Shown here piece after piece: positions 17,407 to 27,968 of a DNA stretch of 64,000 nt (positions are counted from its first letter, which is position 1; every line of letters starts with the position of its first letter). Under the pieces are notes generated by a model that saw only the letters and a program-made list of their open reading frames with translations, was not told the DNA's origin and made no database searches. This DNA comes from Microbacterium sp. CBA3102 (GTDB taxonomy: Bacteria; Actinomycetota; Actinomycetes; Actinomycetales; Microbacteriaceae). The stretch covers positions 3,782,001 through 3,846,000 of the forward strand of contig NZ_CP042412.1 in NCBI RefSeq assembly GCF_007954505.1, written 5' to 3'. The translations under genes and the position numbers were made by a program.

Positions 17407-19047
17407 ATGTCTGATGGCCCCCTGATCGTCCAGAGCGATCGCACCGTGCTGCTCGAAGTGGCCCATGCCGACGCCGAGAGCGCCCGCCACGAACTCGCAA
17501 TCTTCGCCGAGCTGGAACGCGCTCCCGAACACATCCACACCTATCGCATCACCCGGCTCGGTCTGTGGAACGCCCGTGCCGCCGGGCACACCGCGGACGA
17601 CATGCTCGAGACGCTGGACCGCTGGTCGCGATTCCCGGTGCCGCCCTCCGTCTCCGTCGATCTGCGCGAGACCGTGAATCGCTACGGCCGGCTGGTCATC
17701 GAGCGTGACGACGAAGGCACCCTGATCCTGCGTTCGTCGGATCCTGCCGTCCTCGCGCAGGTCGCGAACAACAAGCGCATCCAGCCTCTGCTGATCGGTC
17801 ACCCAAGCCCTGAGACGTACGTCGTCGACGCCTGGGCACGCGGACAGATCAAGCAGGAGCTGCTGAAGATCGGCTGGCCCGCCGAGGACCTCGCCGGCTA
17901 CACCCCCGGCACTCCGCACGAGATCGACCTCGCCGAAGACGGCTGGGAGATCCGTCCGTACCAGCAGGATGCCGTCGATGCTTTCTCGAAGGACGGTTCG
18001 GGCGTCGTGGTGCTCCCCTGCGGTGCGGGGAAGACGATCGTCGGCGCCGGGGCGATGGCCGCGACGAAGACCACCACGCTGATCCTCGTCACCAACACGG
18101 TGTCGGCCCGGCAGTGGCGCGACGAGCTGCTCAAGCGCACGAGTCTGACCCCCGAGGAGATCGGCGAGTACTCCGGCCAGGCCAAAGAGGTCAAGCCCGT
18201 CACCATTGCGACGTATCAGATCCTCACCGCGAAGCGGAAGGGCCAGTACGCGCACCTGGCATTGCTGGATGCCCTCGACTGGGGCCTCATCGTGTATGAC
18301 GAGGTCCACTTGCTCCCGGCCCCCGTGTTCAAGCTCACCGCCGACCTGCAGGCCCGCCGCCGTATCGGCCTGACCGCGACCCTGGTCCGCGAGGACGGGC
18401 GCGAGGGAGACGTGTTCAGCCTGATCGGGCCCAAGCGCTTCGACGCGCCGTGGAAGCAGATCGAGGCGCAGGGGTTCATCTCCCCCGCCGCCTGCTACGA
18501 AGTGCGCGTCGACCTCCCGCCGAGCGACCGTCTCGAGTACGCCGCGGCGACCGACGACGAACGCTATCGGCTCGCTGCTTCCGCGCCGGCTAAGGTGACG
18601 GCGGTGCGCGAGCTCATCGCCAAGCATGAGGGCGAGCGCATCCTCGTGATCGGCCAGTACCTCGATCAGCTCGAGTCGCTGTCGGCGGCCTTGGATGCTC
18701 CGCAGATCACCGGGGCGACGCCGGTCGACGAGCGCGAGGAGCTGTACCGGGCCTTCCGCGAGGGCGAGATCTCGCTCCTGGTGGTGTCGAAGGTCGCGAA
18801 CTTCTCGATCGACCTGCCGGAGGCATCCGTCGCCATCCAGGTGTCCGGCTCGTTCGGATCGCGCCAGGAAGAGGCCCAGCGACTCGGACGCCTGCTGCGC
18901 CCGAAGCAGTCCGGACACACCGCGAGCTTCTACACCCTCGTCGCCCGCGACACCATCGATCAGGACTACGCCCAGAACCGGCAGCGCTTCCTCGCCGAGC
19001 AGGGTTACAGCTACACGATCATGGACTCCGACGCCCTCGCCGCCTGA
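17407..19047 (+). CDS. XPB-type DEAD/DEAH DNA helicase
   Basis: A 546-residue superfamily 2 helicase of the bacterial XPB family. In order: N-terminal damage-recognition-like region, Walker A PCGAGKT (about 204-210), DEVH box (about 298), the RED motif within LVREDGREGDVF that marks XPB, and the C-terminal helicase domain (ISLLVVSKVANFSIDLP, then SGSFGSRQEEAQRLGRLLRP). Mycobacterial XPB unwinds 3'-5'. TAAACT lies 8 nt before the ATG, so it may have its own leaderless transcript. Confidence 0.92.
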   Translation: MSDGPLIVQSDRTVLLEVAHADAESARHELAIFAELERAPEHIHTYRITRLGLWNARAAGHTADDMLETLDRWSRFPVPPSVSVDLRETVNRYGRLVIERDDEGTLILRSSDPAVLAQVANNKRIQPLLIGHPSPETYVVDAWARGQIKQELLKIGWPAEDLAGYTPGTPHEIDLAEDGWEIRPYQQDAVDAFSKDGSGVVVLPCGAGKTIVGAGAMAATKTTTLILVTNTVSARQWRDELLKRTSLTPEEIGEYSGQAKEVKPVTIATYQILTAKRKGQYAHLALLDALDWGLIVYDEVHLLPAPVFKLTADLQARRRIGLTATLVREDGREGDVFSLIGPKRFDAPWKQIEAQGFISPAACYEVRVDLPPSDRLEYAAATDDERYRLAASAPAKVTAVRELIAKHEGERILVIGQYLDQLESLSAALDAPQITGATPVDEREELYRAFREGEISLLVVSKVANFSIDLPEASVAIQVSGSFGSRQEEAQRLGRLLRPKQSGHTASFYTLVARDTIDQDYAQNRQRFLAEQGYSYTIMDSDALAA

Positions 19048-19057
19048 TCTCGTCCGT

Positions 19058-19077
19058 TCGACCTCCCCGGAGGTCGA
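19058..19077. terminator. Short hairpin between convergent genes
   Basis: TCGACCTCC (19058-19066) and GGAGGTCGA (19069-19077) form a perfect 9-bp inverted repeat between the convergent XPB and CPBP genes; probably a bidirectional terminator. Confidence 0.5.
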
Positions 19078-19082
19078 GCCGC

Positions 19083-20090
19083 TCAGCCGTGCAGGGCGCG
19101 CGGCAGATGGTGGGTCCCCTCGTGCCGGGCCGGTGCGGACACGGGCACCGTCGCCGTGCGCGTGACACCGAGGCGTCGCGCCCACCGGTCGGCGAGCACC
19201 GCGTACACGACCATCGCGATCATCGAGCCGACGAGGTCCGCCGCCGTCCCCGACGTGGCGTTCGCATCGACGAGGGCGACGGATCCGAGCAGGAAGATGA
19301 GCACGTTGTTGACGATGTGCAGGGAGATCGCCGCCTCGAGGCCGCCGGTCCGCCAGGTCAGCCAGGCGGCGACGATCGCGAAGGCCCCCACGCTCGCAGC
19401 GCCCCAGACGTCGTAGCCGTGGCCGAGGACGAACAAGGGGACGGGCACCAGGATGGCGAAGGCCGGATGCCGGAGCCAGCTGCCGACCAGCTGCATGAGG
19501 TAGCCGCGGAAGACGTACTCCTCTGCGGCTGCCTGGAAGGGGATCAGCACCAGCACGAGGAGGACCATGATCCACAGTCCGGGGTGCGAGAAGTCAGCGA
19601 CCACCGCCTCTCCGGCGAGCGCCGACCACCCCAGCACGACGGCGAAGTACACGGCGAACACCGCGAGCGCCAGCAGGAGGCTCTTCCCGAGCCACCCCAT
19701 CCGCAGTCGTGCCGTGACCGAGGACAGCAGCCCGACGCCACGGCCTTCCACGACCCGGGATGCCAGCAGCAGGGCGGGGATCATCAGGATCAAGGGGAGC
19801 ACCAGCGCGATCAGCAGCCAGGGACGGTCGAGGTCGAAGTACCGCACGGAGGTGAGGAGCACCATCATCTCGTCGCCCCACCCCGGGATGACCACCGCTG
19901 CGACGACCAGGGGCACCGTCAGGACGAGGAGGAGGACGATGTAGAACGCGAGGGCGACGAGCCCGGTCAGGAGCGGCCGCCACCAGCGATATCGCGGTCG
20001 CAGGTGCGCCAGGCGGTGGTACGGGATCTGCGTGGCAGGCGAGAGTGTGGGCGGGGCGGGGGCGGCGGACGCGTCCTCGTTCGAGCTCAT
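19083..20090 (-). CDS. CPBP-family intramembrane metalloprotease
   Basis: A 335-residue polytopic membrane protein with about seven to eight hydrophobic helices. The CPBP/ABI motifs are all present in order: EEYVFRG (Glu-Glu-x3-Arg), the His of FVLGHGYD, and HIVNN. Relatives cleave within membrane helices (Rce1-type) and in bacteria are often tied to bacteriocin immunity or membrane stress; the substrate here is unknown. The N-terminus is Ala/Pro-rich and cytosolic. Confidence 0.87.
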   Translation of the reverse strand: MSSNEDASAAPAPPTLSPATQIPYHRLAHLRPRYRWWRPLLTGLVALAFYIVLLLVLTVPLVVAAVVIPGWGDEMMVLLTSVRYFDLDRPWLLIALVLPLILMIPALLLASRVVEGRGVGLLSSVTARLRMGWLGKSLLLALAVFAVYFAVVLGWSALAGEAVVADFSHPGLWIMVLLVLVLIPFQAAAEEYVFRGYLMQLVGSWLRHPAFAILVPVPLFVLGHGYDVWGAASVGAFAIVAAWLTWRTGGLEAAISLHIVNNVLIFLLGSVALVDANATSGTAADLVGSMIAMVVYAVLADRWARRLGVTRTATVPVSAPARHEGTHHLPRALHG

Positions 20091-20252
20091 GTCTCAATCC
20101 TGGCCTGTTCACCTGTGCCTCTCCTCCCACCCCGGAATGATGTCGTTTCCCGCGGGTGACGAGCGCGTCGGCGGCCTCCCGGGAGAGCGCGACTCCACGC
20201 CGTTCCGCACAATAGTCAGCATCCGCATGGCCGGAGTCACCATAATGGGGAC

Positions 20253-20945
20253 ATGACTGCTCCGCGCATCCTGGTCGTCGATGACGAACCCAACATCCGC
20301 GACCTGCTCTCCACGGGTCTCAGCTTCGCCGGATTCCAGGTGAAGACGGTCGCCAACGGCGCCGCCACGATCTCGGCCGTCCTCGAAGAGGAACCGGACC
20401 TGATCATCCTGGACGTCATGCTCCCCGACATGAACGGGTTCAGCGTGACCAAGCGCCTCCGCGGCGCCGGGTTCACCGCCCCGATCCTCTTCCTGACGGC
20501 GAAAGACGGCACCGACGACAAGATCGAGGGTCTCAATGCCGGCGGTGACGACTACGTCACCAAGCCGTTCAGCCTCGACGAGATCGTGGCCAGAGCGCAG
20601 GCGATCCTCCGCCGCACCATGCAGGCCGACGAGGAGTCGATCATCCGTGCCGGCGAGTTGTCGATGGACCAGGACACCCATGACGTCCACGTGGGCAAGG
20701 AGCCGATCGAGCTCAGCCCGACCGAGTTCAAGCTGCTGCGCTACCTGATGCTCAACCCGAACCGTGTGCTGTCGAAGGCGCAGATCCTCGACCACGTGTG
20801 GGAGTACGACTTCAACGGTGACGCGGGCATCGTCGAGAGCTACATCTCGTACCTTCGCCGCAAGATCGATCCCCACACCGAGGAGTCGCTGATCCAGACG
20901 AAGCGCGGCTTCGGATACATGTTGAAGGTCGGCAAGTCGGCCTGA
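20253..20945 (+). CDS. OmpR-family response regulator
   Basis: A 230-residue response regulator: receiver domain (about 5-118, acidic pocket VVDDEPN, phospho-acceptor Asp in IILDVMLPD, KPFSLDE) and a winged-helix DNA-binding domain (about 135-228, LSPTEFKLLRYLM, RGFGYML). It resembles the TcrA/TrcR/MprA group of actinobacteria. CATAAT at 20241-20246 is 6 nt before the ATG, so it is probably leaderless. The histidine kinase gene follows after 62 bp. Confidence 0.88.
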   Translation: MTAPRILVVDDEPNIRDLLSTGLSFAGFQVKTVANGAATISAVLEEEPDLIILDVMLPDMNGFSVTKRLRGAGFTAPILFLTAKDGTDDKIEGLNAGGDDYVTKPFSLDEIVARAQAILRRTMQADEESIIRAGELSMDQDTHDVHVGKEPIELSPTEFKLLRYLMLNPNRVLSKAQILDHVWEYDFNGDAGIVESYISYLRRKIDPHTEESLIQTKRGFGYMLKVGKSA

Positions 20946-21007
20946 CCCCCGGGCCACCACCACTCGACGCCGCACAGCGGCGTGTTCGCCGCACCGAGGA
21001 GGACCGC

Positions 21008-22714
21008 ATGGCGCACAAGCCCGATGCGGTCACCAGCTGGTGGCGCCGCATCAGCCTCCGGGCGAAGGTGACCGGAGTCACGGTGGCCGTCCTGGCGCTC
21101 GGGCTACTGGTGGCAGGCATCGGAACGGTGCCGATCCTGCGCAACGCCCTCGTCGCGAACATCGATGCGCAGCTTCCCGCGCTGGTCTCCGGTGATCTCG
21201 TGGAACGGTACTTCGAGACCGCGACGGTGGACGGAACCACCACCTACACACCGCGCGAAGAGCAGCCGCGGGACTTCTCCTTCGCCATCTACGATGCGAC
21301 CGGGGTGCTGCGGGCCACCGCGCGCGGCACCTCCGGCCCGTCGCCCCTCTTCCCCTCCGAGTATTCGCTCGCCAAGGCGACCGCCGATTCCGAACGCACC
21401 CCGATCGAGCTCGCAGGACCCGATGGCGAGGTCTTCCACGCCGCGGTCGCCGTGGTGGGCTCGGAGGGAAGCGGGGGCGCGCTCCGCATCCAGCTGGTCG
21501 CCCTGCCGCTCGCACCGGCGGATCGTATCGTCAGCCAGTACTTCGGTATCTACATCACAATCGCCCTGATCACGATCCTCGTCGCCGCGCTGCTCACTCG
21601 CGGCCTCGTCACCCTGACCTTCCGCAGACTCGGCCAGGTCGAGGCGACCGCCATGTCGATCGCCGCCGGCGACTTCCGGCAGCGCCTCACCGATCTCGAG
21701 CCGACGACGGAGGTCGGCCGTCTGAACGCGGCGATCAACACGATGCTCGATCGTGTCGACCGCTCGCTCGCGCAGCGCGACCGGACCGTGCAGCACATGC
21801 GACGTTTCATCGGCGACGCCAGCCATGAGTTGCGCACACCCCTCGTGAGCGTTCGCGGGTATGCGGAGCTCTATCGGATGGGCGCGATCAAGGGCGAGGA
21901 GGACACCGCCAGAGCCATGGAGCGCATCGAGAAGGAAGCGATCCGGATGGGCGTCCTCGTGGAGGACCTCCTCGCGCTGGCACGCCTGGACGAGGAGCGG
22001 GAACCGGAGATCGTCCCGCTCGATCTGCGTCCGATCGCACGCGACGCTGCACTCGACCTGCGCGCCGCCGCTCCTGGCCGGACGGTCACCGTGATCGACC
22101 GGACCGTCGGCGCCCCGGCCACGACCCCTTTGCGCATCACTCCTTCCCCGCAACCGCAGGATGCCGCGTCCCCGGCTCCCCGCGGACTCTCCCGGACAGC
22201 ACTCTCCCGTCTGCGTCGCCGTCCCCGTGCTCCCGAGCCGGCTCCGGCCATCGACTTCACCGAGATCCCGGACATCCCCGTGCGGACGCCTCCGATCGTG
22301 CTCGGGGAGGAGAACAAGGTGCGCCAGGTCGTCACCAACCTGCTGGGAAATGCCCGCCGCTTCTCCCCCGAGGACGGGCCGATCGAACTCATCGTCGACT
22401 CCGACCGCGTCCGCGGCACCGGGAGCATCGCGGTCGTGGATCATGGCGAAGGCATCCCGCCGCAGATCCGTGAGCAGATCTTCGAGCGATTCTGGCGCGC
22501 CGACACCTCACGGGCGAGGGAAACAGGGGGATCGGGCCTCGGCCTCGCGATCGTCGCGTCGATCATGAAGGCGCTGCACGGGGGCGTCGAGGTGTCGGAG
22601 ACCCCGGGCGGCGGAGCGACCTTCACGGTCACCCTCCCCCTCGCACCGGCCCGCGCGACCCCCGCACACCTGCTCGAGGACACGCAGCCGTTGGAACGGC
22701 TCGACCTCCCCTGA
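21008..22714 (+). CDS. Membrane sensor histidine kinase with Pro-rich insert
   Basis: A 568-residue kinase, partner of the response regulator before it. Helix 1 (about 21-42), extracytoplasmic sensor (43-175), helix 2 (about 178-200), HAMP, then the phospho-acceptor H-box SHELRTP (His273) and an ATPase domain with NLLGNARRFS, DHGEGIP and GSGLGLAIV. A Pro/Arg-rich insertion of about 58 residues (roughly 368-426) separates the beginning of the ATPase domain from its N-box, which is unusual. The stimulus is unknown. Confidence 0.9.
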   Translation: MAHKPDAVTSWWRRISLRAKVTGVTVAVLALGLLVAGIGTVPILRNALVANIDAQLPALVSGDLVERYFETATVDGTTTYTPREEQPRDFSFAIYDATGVLRATARGTSGPSPLFPSEYSLAKATADSERTPIELAGPDGEVFHAAVAVVGSEGSGGALRIQLVALPLAPADRIVSQYFGIYITIALITILVAALLTRGLVTLTFRRLGQVEATAMSIAAGDFRQRLTDLEPTTEVGRLNAAINTMLDRVDRSLAQRDRTVQHMRRFIGDASHELRTPLVSVRGYAELYRMGAIKGEEDTARAMERIEKEAIRMGVLVEDLLALARLDEEREPEIVPLDLRPIARDAALDLRAAAPGRTVTVIDRTVGAPATTPLRITPSPQPQDAASPAPRGLSRTALSRLRRRPRAPEPAPAIDFTEIPDIPVRTPPIVLGEENKVRQVVTNLLGNARRFSPEDGPIELIVDSDRVRGTGSIAVVDHGEGIPPQIREQIFERFWRADTSRARETGGSGLGLAIVASIMKALHGGVEVSETPGGGATFTVTLPLAPARATPAHLLEDTQPLERLDLP

Positions 22715-22876
22715 CCCGTAGCCGCCACGGACGAGGGGACGATCCGTGACGCCGAGAGTTCTGCACGGCTCACGGGATCGATCGGCTTCCCCCAGGTGCC
22801 GAGTCCTCCCGTGACGGACGTGATTCTCGGTGCCGCCTCGCACCTAGCGTCGGAGCTCCAACGAGAAGGAGTTCCC

Positions 22877-23164
22877 ATGTCTGTCTTCACCGTCGACACC
22901 GAAGCCGTCCACGCTGCCCACGGCGCCGTCAGAGCCACCATCGAGCGCCTGCAGAGTGAATCGGCGACGCTCATGGCCCAGCTCCGTCAGCTGCAGACAT
23001 CCTGGGTCGGAAGCGCCTCCAACGCATTCCAGGGCTGTGCAGAGCAGTGGCAGGGAGCCCAGCTGCATGTGGAGCAGGTCCTCGACTCGATCGGCACCTC
23101 GCTCGGATCGGCCGCCTCCCAGTACGCCGATGCCGACCAGTATTCGGCGAGCCTGTTCCGCTGA
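22877..23164 (+). CDS. WXG100-family small secreted-type protein
   Basis: A 95-residue helical hairpin protein of the EsxA/ESAT-6 type: a long helix, the turn motif SWVGSAS (W-x-G near residue 40), and a second long helix. AGAAGGAG is a strong ribosome site. WXG100 proteins normally leave through a type VII system, but no EccC, EccD or other secretion gene is nearby, and no partner gene is adjacent. A strong terminator follows directly, so it is a single-gene unit. Confidence 0.82.
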   Translation: MSVFTVDTEAVHAAHGAVRATIERLQSESATLMAQLRQLQTSWVGSASNAFQGCAEQWQGAQLHVEQVLDSIGTSLGSAASQYADADQYSASLFR

Positions 23165-23182
23165 GACTGGTTCCCGAGAATG

Positions 23183-23216
23183 CAGAACGCCCCCGGCCGA
23201 AGCCGGGGGCGTTCTG
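23183..23216. terminator. Strong bidirectional terminator
   Basis: A perfect 15-bp stem (23183-23197 with 23202-23216) with loop CGAA stands between the convergent WXG100 and groEL genes and can serve both. Confidence 0.85.
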
Positions 23217-23230
23217 TCAGGAAGGATGGA

Positions 23231-24886
<1,656 letters not shown>

Positions 24887-24913
24887 TTAGCACTCAGAGT
24901 GAGAGAGTGCTAA
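24887..24913. promoter_or_regulatory. CIRCE element (HrcA operator)
   Basis: TTAGCACTC-N9-GAGTGCTAA is a perfect CIRCE. It lies in the 5' leader of groEL, 37 bp before the start codon, where HrcA is known to repress chaperone genes. Confidence 0.95.
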
Positions 24914-24917
24914 CGCC

Positions 24918-24946
24918 ATTCTGGCACTCGACACCTTCGAGTGCAA
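24918..24946 (-). promoter_or_regulatory. groEL promoter with a second, degenerate CIRCE
   Basis: On the minus strand TTGCAC (plus 24941-24946), 17 bp and CAGAAT (plus 24918-24923) form the groEL promoter. Between the boxes lies GCACTC-N9-GAGTGC (24924-24944), which has the exact spacing and inner arms of CIRCE without the outer TTA/TAA. Confidence 0.75.
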
Positions 24947-24974
24947 GCCGCCGGGCGCGGGTCGCCTCCGGAGG

Positions 24975-25553
24975 TCAGGAGGCGGGCTCGTCGGCGGGTG
25001 TCTCCGGCGCGGAGGGCGACCGATCGAGACCGATCACCACGGTGAACTGCTTCTCCCCGTCTTCGGTCTGACCGGAGTAGTAGTCGCTCTGCTGGACCTG
25101 TGCACCACCGAGGAGGTTGGCCAATCCGATCGCGGCCTCCTCATCCTCTTCGTTGACGTAGAAGACGGTCGTCTCGGCGAAATCCTGGCTGGAGCTGTCG
25201 CCGGCGAAGACGTCGTCGGCCGCCCAGCCGTTGTTGATCAGAGTGTCGCGCATCTGCGTGTCGAGACCCTCATCCGGCGTCCCGTTCAGGACCATCACGG
25301 AGATGGTCGGGTCGACGATCCCCGTGTCGACCGGCGACGGGACCACGGACGGCGCGGCCTCGGGGAACAGCGAGACCCGCCCCATCACGACGAGCGAGCC
25401 GAAGATGCCGGCGATGATGAGGATGAGCGCGGCGACGAAAGACCACAGCAGCACGACCCAGCCGTTCATGCCGGGAGCTTCGGCGCGGTGCGCTCCCACA
25501 CGTCCGGAGGAACGGGGAACGTCATCGAAACGATCGCGGGAGGGCTTTGACAC
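24975..25553 (-). CDS. LytR C-terminal domain membrane protein
   Basis: A 192-residue protein with a charged cytosolic N-terminus, one membrane helix (about 30-55), a linker, and an extracytoplasmic LytR_C domain (about 80-178; ISVMVLNGT, GLANLLGGAQVQQSDYYSG). LytR_C domains occur with or without the LCP phosphotransferase; here only the C-terminal part is present, so it is not itself a glycopolymer ligase. A role at the cell wall is likely; function unknown. Confidence 0.8.
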   Translation of the reverse strand: MSKPSRDRFDDVPRSSGRVGAHRAEAPGMNGWVVLLWSFVAALILIIAGIFGSLVVMGRVSLFPEAAPSVVPSPVDTGIVDPTISVMVLNGTPDEGLDTQMRDTLINNGWAADDVFAGDSSSQDFAETTVFYVNEEDEEAAIGLANLLGGAQVQQSDYYSGQTEDGEKQFTVVIGLDRSPSAPETPADEPAS

Positions 25554-25632
25554 CCCTCGATGCTAGCGGCAGGTTCCTGTCAATCGGTTCTGCGGCGAGG
25601 CGACGACGCCCCCGCGATTCGGGCAGGACCGC

Positions 25633-25890
25633 TCAGCCGACGAAACCGGGGGTGCGTGCGCGACGCCGTGCCGCTCGCGAATCGCGGAGTCGACGGAGCC
25701 TGCGCACCAGCATCGGGTCGTATTCCAGCGCGACCTCCGAATCGATCAGACGTCCGAGGAGCTGGTAGTAGCGCGCGGCGCTCATCCCCAGCTGCGTGCG
25801 GATGACCTCTTCTTTCGCCCCGTCATGCCGGGGCCAGGTCCCTTCCAGGGCGAGGATCGCGCGATCGCGCTCCGTGAGGTCTCCGATCAT
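25633..25890 (-). CDS. DUF3263-family protein
   Basis: An 85-residue basic protein matching the short actinobacterial DUF3263 family. The segment LTERDRAILALEGTWPRHDGAKEEVIRTQLGMSA reads like a sigma-factor-type helix-turn-helix (about 5-50), followed by an Arg-rich tail. DNA binding is likely but the role is unknown. It often neighbours the LytR_C gene, as here. Confidence 0.8.
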   Translation of the reverse strand: MIGDLTERDRAILALEGTWPRHDGAKEEVIRTQLGMSAARYYQLLGRLIDSEVALEYDPMLVRRLRRLRDSRAARRRARTPGFVG

Positions 25891-25899
25891 GGGTACAGG

Positions 25900-26892
25900 T
25901 TAGGACGCGTTCGCAGGCAGAGCCGCTCGCCACTCCCACCAGCGCCCGAGCGGATCCGCAGCAGCGCGCACTCGACCGTCCAGCGCGACCACGAAACCCG
26001 GCCAGTCGTCTGCATCGACCGGCGGCTCCCAGACGTCGAGCACACCCGGCGGATCGATCGTGATCCAGCGCGCGTCCAGGCCGTCGATGGTCGCGACGAG
26101 CGCGTTCCGGGACGCCCACGGGATGTGCACGAGCACCCCCGGCGTCGTGATGACGAGGGTGGCGTCGTTCGGGGCGGACGCGGCGAGCGCCTCGATGGAC
26201 GCCAGCGCATCTCCGGCGACGAGCCTCGGAGGATCGGCCGCGACGATGTCGAGGGCAGCGGCGATGCGCTCATCGCGTCCCGTCTCGCCCGGCCACACGA
26301 GCCCCCGCAGCCAGCGACGGTCACGCTCGTCCCCCGCGTCGAGCGGAGCCAGGTCGATTCCGGCACGCCAGACCACCTCCGGTATCCGCAGGGGCGGCAG
26401 GGGTCCGGACACCCGGGTCTCCAGCACGACCGAGGACGGTCCGTCCACCGGATCCAGTGCGACACGCACCTCCCCGTGCTCATCGGCGACGCGGTACGAA
26501 TACCGATCCGGATAGAGACAGAGCCCGGCTGCCGCGCCGACCTCGAGCAATGCCACCGGGCCGGGTATCTCGGAGAGCACGGGAAGGAGGGCGGCGAGTC
26601 GAAGCGGCTCGTTGGTCTGCAGCGACCGGCGGGCGCACTCGACGACGATGTCGTCCGCGTGCTGCAGCACGAAGCGCCGCCACTGCGGGTATGCGGCCAG
26701 CGGTGCGCCGAGCATCCGGGTGACGGCGAACACCAGCGGCGGCTGCCTCCTCGTCTCCGGGATCCGGCGGAGGACCGCCCGCACCGCATCGTCCGACGCG
26801 ACGCCGCTCGCCCATTCGACGTAGAGGGCGCTGCGACCCGGCGCCTCGTCACGAGCGAAGCGCGCATACCGCTCCTGGACAGCATCCGTCAT
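25900..26892 (-). CDS. DUF2332-family protein
   Basis: A 330-residue soluble protein of the DUF2332 family. The motif LLEVGAAAGLCLYPDRY (about 117-133) resembles a Rossmann-type methyltransferase glycine motif, so a SAM-binding fold is possible, though the family has no established function. It is 9 bp upstream of the DUF3263 gene on the same strand and divergent from msrB. Confidence 0.75.
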   Translation of the reverse strand: MTDAVQERYARFARDEAPGRSALYVEWASGVASDDAVRAVLRRIPETRRQPPLVFAVTRMLGAPLAAYPQWRRFVLQHADDIVVECARRSLQTNEPLRLAALLPVLSEIPGPVALLEVGAAAGLCLYPDRYSYRVADEHGEVRVALDPVDGPSSVVLETRVSGPLPPLRIPEVVWRAGIDLAPLDAGDERDRRWLRGLVWPGETGRDERIAAALDIVAADPPRLVAGDALASIEALAASAPNDATLVITTPGVLVHIPWASRNALVATIDGLDARWITIDPPGVLDVWEPPVDADDWPGFVVALDGRVRAAADPLGRWWEWRAALPANAS

Positions 26893-26963
26893 CCGTCCAT
26901 TCTGACGCGAAGCACCCGAGAGGCCGTTGCAGGAGGGAGAATGGAGGCGACTCAGGAGGACAC

Positions 26964-27368
26964 ATGTCGTACAGCGTGGACAAGACCGAAGACGAATGGC
27001 GCGAGGAGCTCGGTGATGAGCGATACGCCGTGCTGAGGAAGGCCGCCACCGAGCGCGCGTGGACGGGAGAGCTTCTCGATGAGGAACGCGCGGGTCTCTA
27101 CACCTGCGGAGCCTGCAACGCCGAGCTGTTCAAGAGCGGGACCAAGTTCGACTCCGGCTGCGGCTGGCCGAGCTTCTACGAGTCGATCCGCCCCGATGCG
27201 GTGGAGCTCCTCGAGGACGACAGCCTGGGCATGGTGCGCACCGAAGTCCGCTGCGCCAACTGCGGCTCGCACCTCGGCCACGTGTTCCCGGACGGGTTCG
27301 GCACGCCGACCGGCGACCGCTACTGCATGAACTCGATCGCGATGAACTTCACCCCCGACGCCTCGTGA
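26964..27368 (+). CDS. msrB: Peptide-methionine (R)-S-oxide reductase
   Basis: A 134-residue repair enzyme reducing methionine-R-sulfoxide. Two zinc-binding CxxC pairs (CGAC and CANC), the segment FDSGCGWPSFY, and the catalytic Cys in DRYCMNSIAM (about 122) are all present. It overlaps the next gene by 4 bp (GTGA), which makes a small redox operon. Confidence 0.95.
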   Translation: MSYSVDKTEDEWREELGDERYAVLRKAATERAWTGELLDEERAGLYTCGACNAELFKSGTKFDSGCGWPSFYESIRPDAVELLEDDSLGMVRTEVRCANCGSHLGHVFPDGFGTPTGDRYCMNSIAMNFTPDAS

Positions 27369-27964
27369 GCGCCCTGGACGCCGTTCGCGCGCGTCAATCT
27401 TGGTCGAAGGTGGAAGACACGGCCCCCGGCCGCGAGGAGTTGCTGACCTTCGTGGCCGCCGCCGGTCGCGTGGCCGATCATTCCTCGTTGCGCCCGTGGC
27501 GGCTCATCGAGCTCCGGGGCGCGGACCGCGAAGTCCTCGGCGCCGCCATCGCGAAAGCCCAGGGCGACTCCTCCCCCTCCACCAAGCCGCTGAGAGCTCC
27601 GCTGCTGATCGCCGTCGTCGCGAGCTACCGCAAGAGCGAGAAGGTGCCGCGCTGGGAGCAGGAGGCCGTCGCCTCCGGCGTCGCGCACATGCTGAGTCTG
27701 CTGCTCGATGAGGCCGGGTGGGGCGTGATCTGGCGCACGGGTCACTACACCCGCGCCAAAGCAGTGGCGAAGGCTCACGGCCTCGGCAAGGACGAAGCAC
27801 TTCTGGGCTGGCTCTACGTCGGTGGCAAGCCGGAGGGCAAGAAGGCGGGACGCCGCAAGATGGTCGATGCGCGGAAGCTGCTCACGCGCATGCCCGCGCC
27901 CGGGTCGGCTTCCCCGAAGAAGCCGAGCAAGAAGAAGAAGAAGAAGGCCGAGAAGAAGAAGTAA
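27365..27964 (+). CDS. Nitroreductase-family protein with Lys-rich tail
   Basis: A 199-residue FMN-dependent nitroreductase-like protein (RPWRLIELRG near the N-terminus; GVIWRTGHYTRAKAVAKAHGL later). The GTG start overlaps msrB. The last 20 or so residues are almost all Lys (KKPSKKKKKKAEKKK), an odd tail that could bind nucleic acid or membranes. It may help redox homeostasis with MsrB; the substrate is unknown. Confidence 0.78.
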   Translation: MSALDAVRARQSWSKVEDTAPGREELLTFVAAAGRVADHSSLRPWRLIELRGADREVLGAAIAKAQGDSSPSTKPLRAPLLIAVVASYRKSEKVPRWEQEAVASGVAHMLSLLLDEAGWGVIWRTGHYTRAKAVAKAHGLGKDEALLGWLYVGGKPEGKKAGRRKMVDARKLLTRMPAPGSASPKKPSKKKKKKAEKKK

Positions 27965-27968
27965 CGCG

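Noticed and set aside
17401..19575. 724-codon open frame on the minus strand
   Set aside because: Shadow of the XPB gene running into CPBP; no domain.
20104..20118. PHO box before the CPBP gene
   Set aside because: A single GTTCACC without a second unit at 11 bp.
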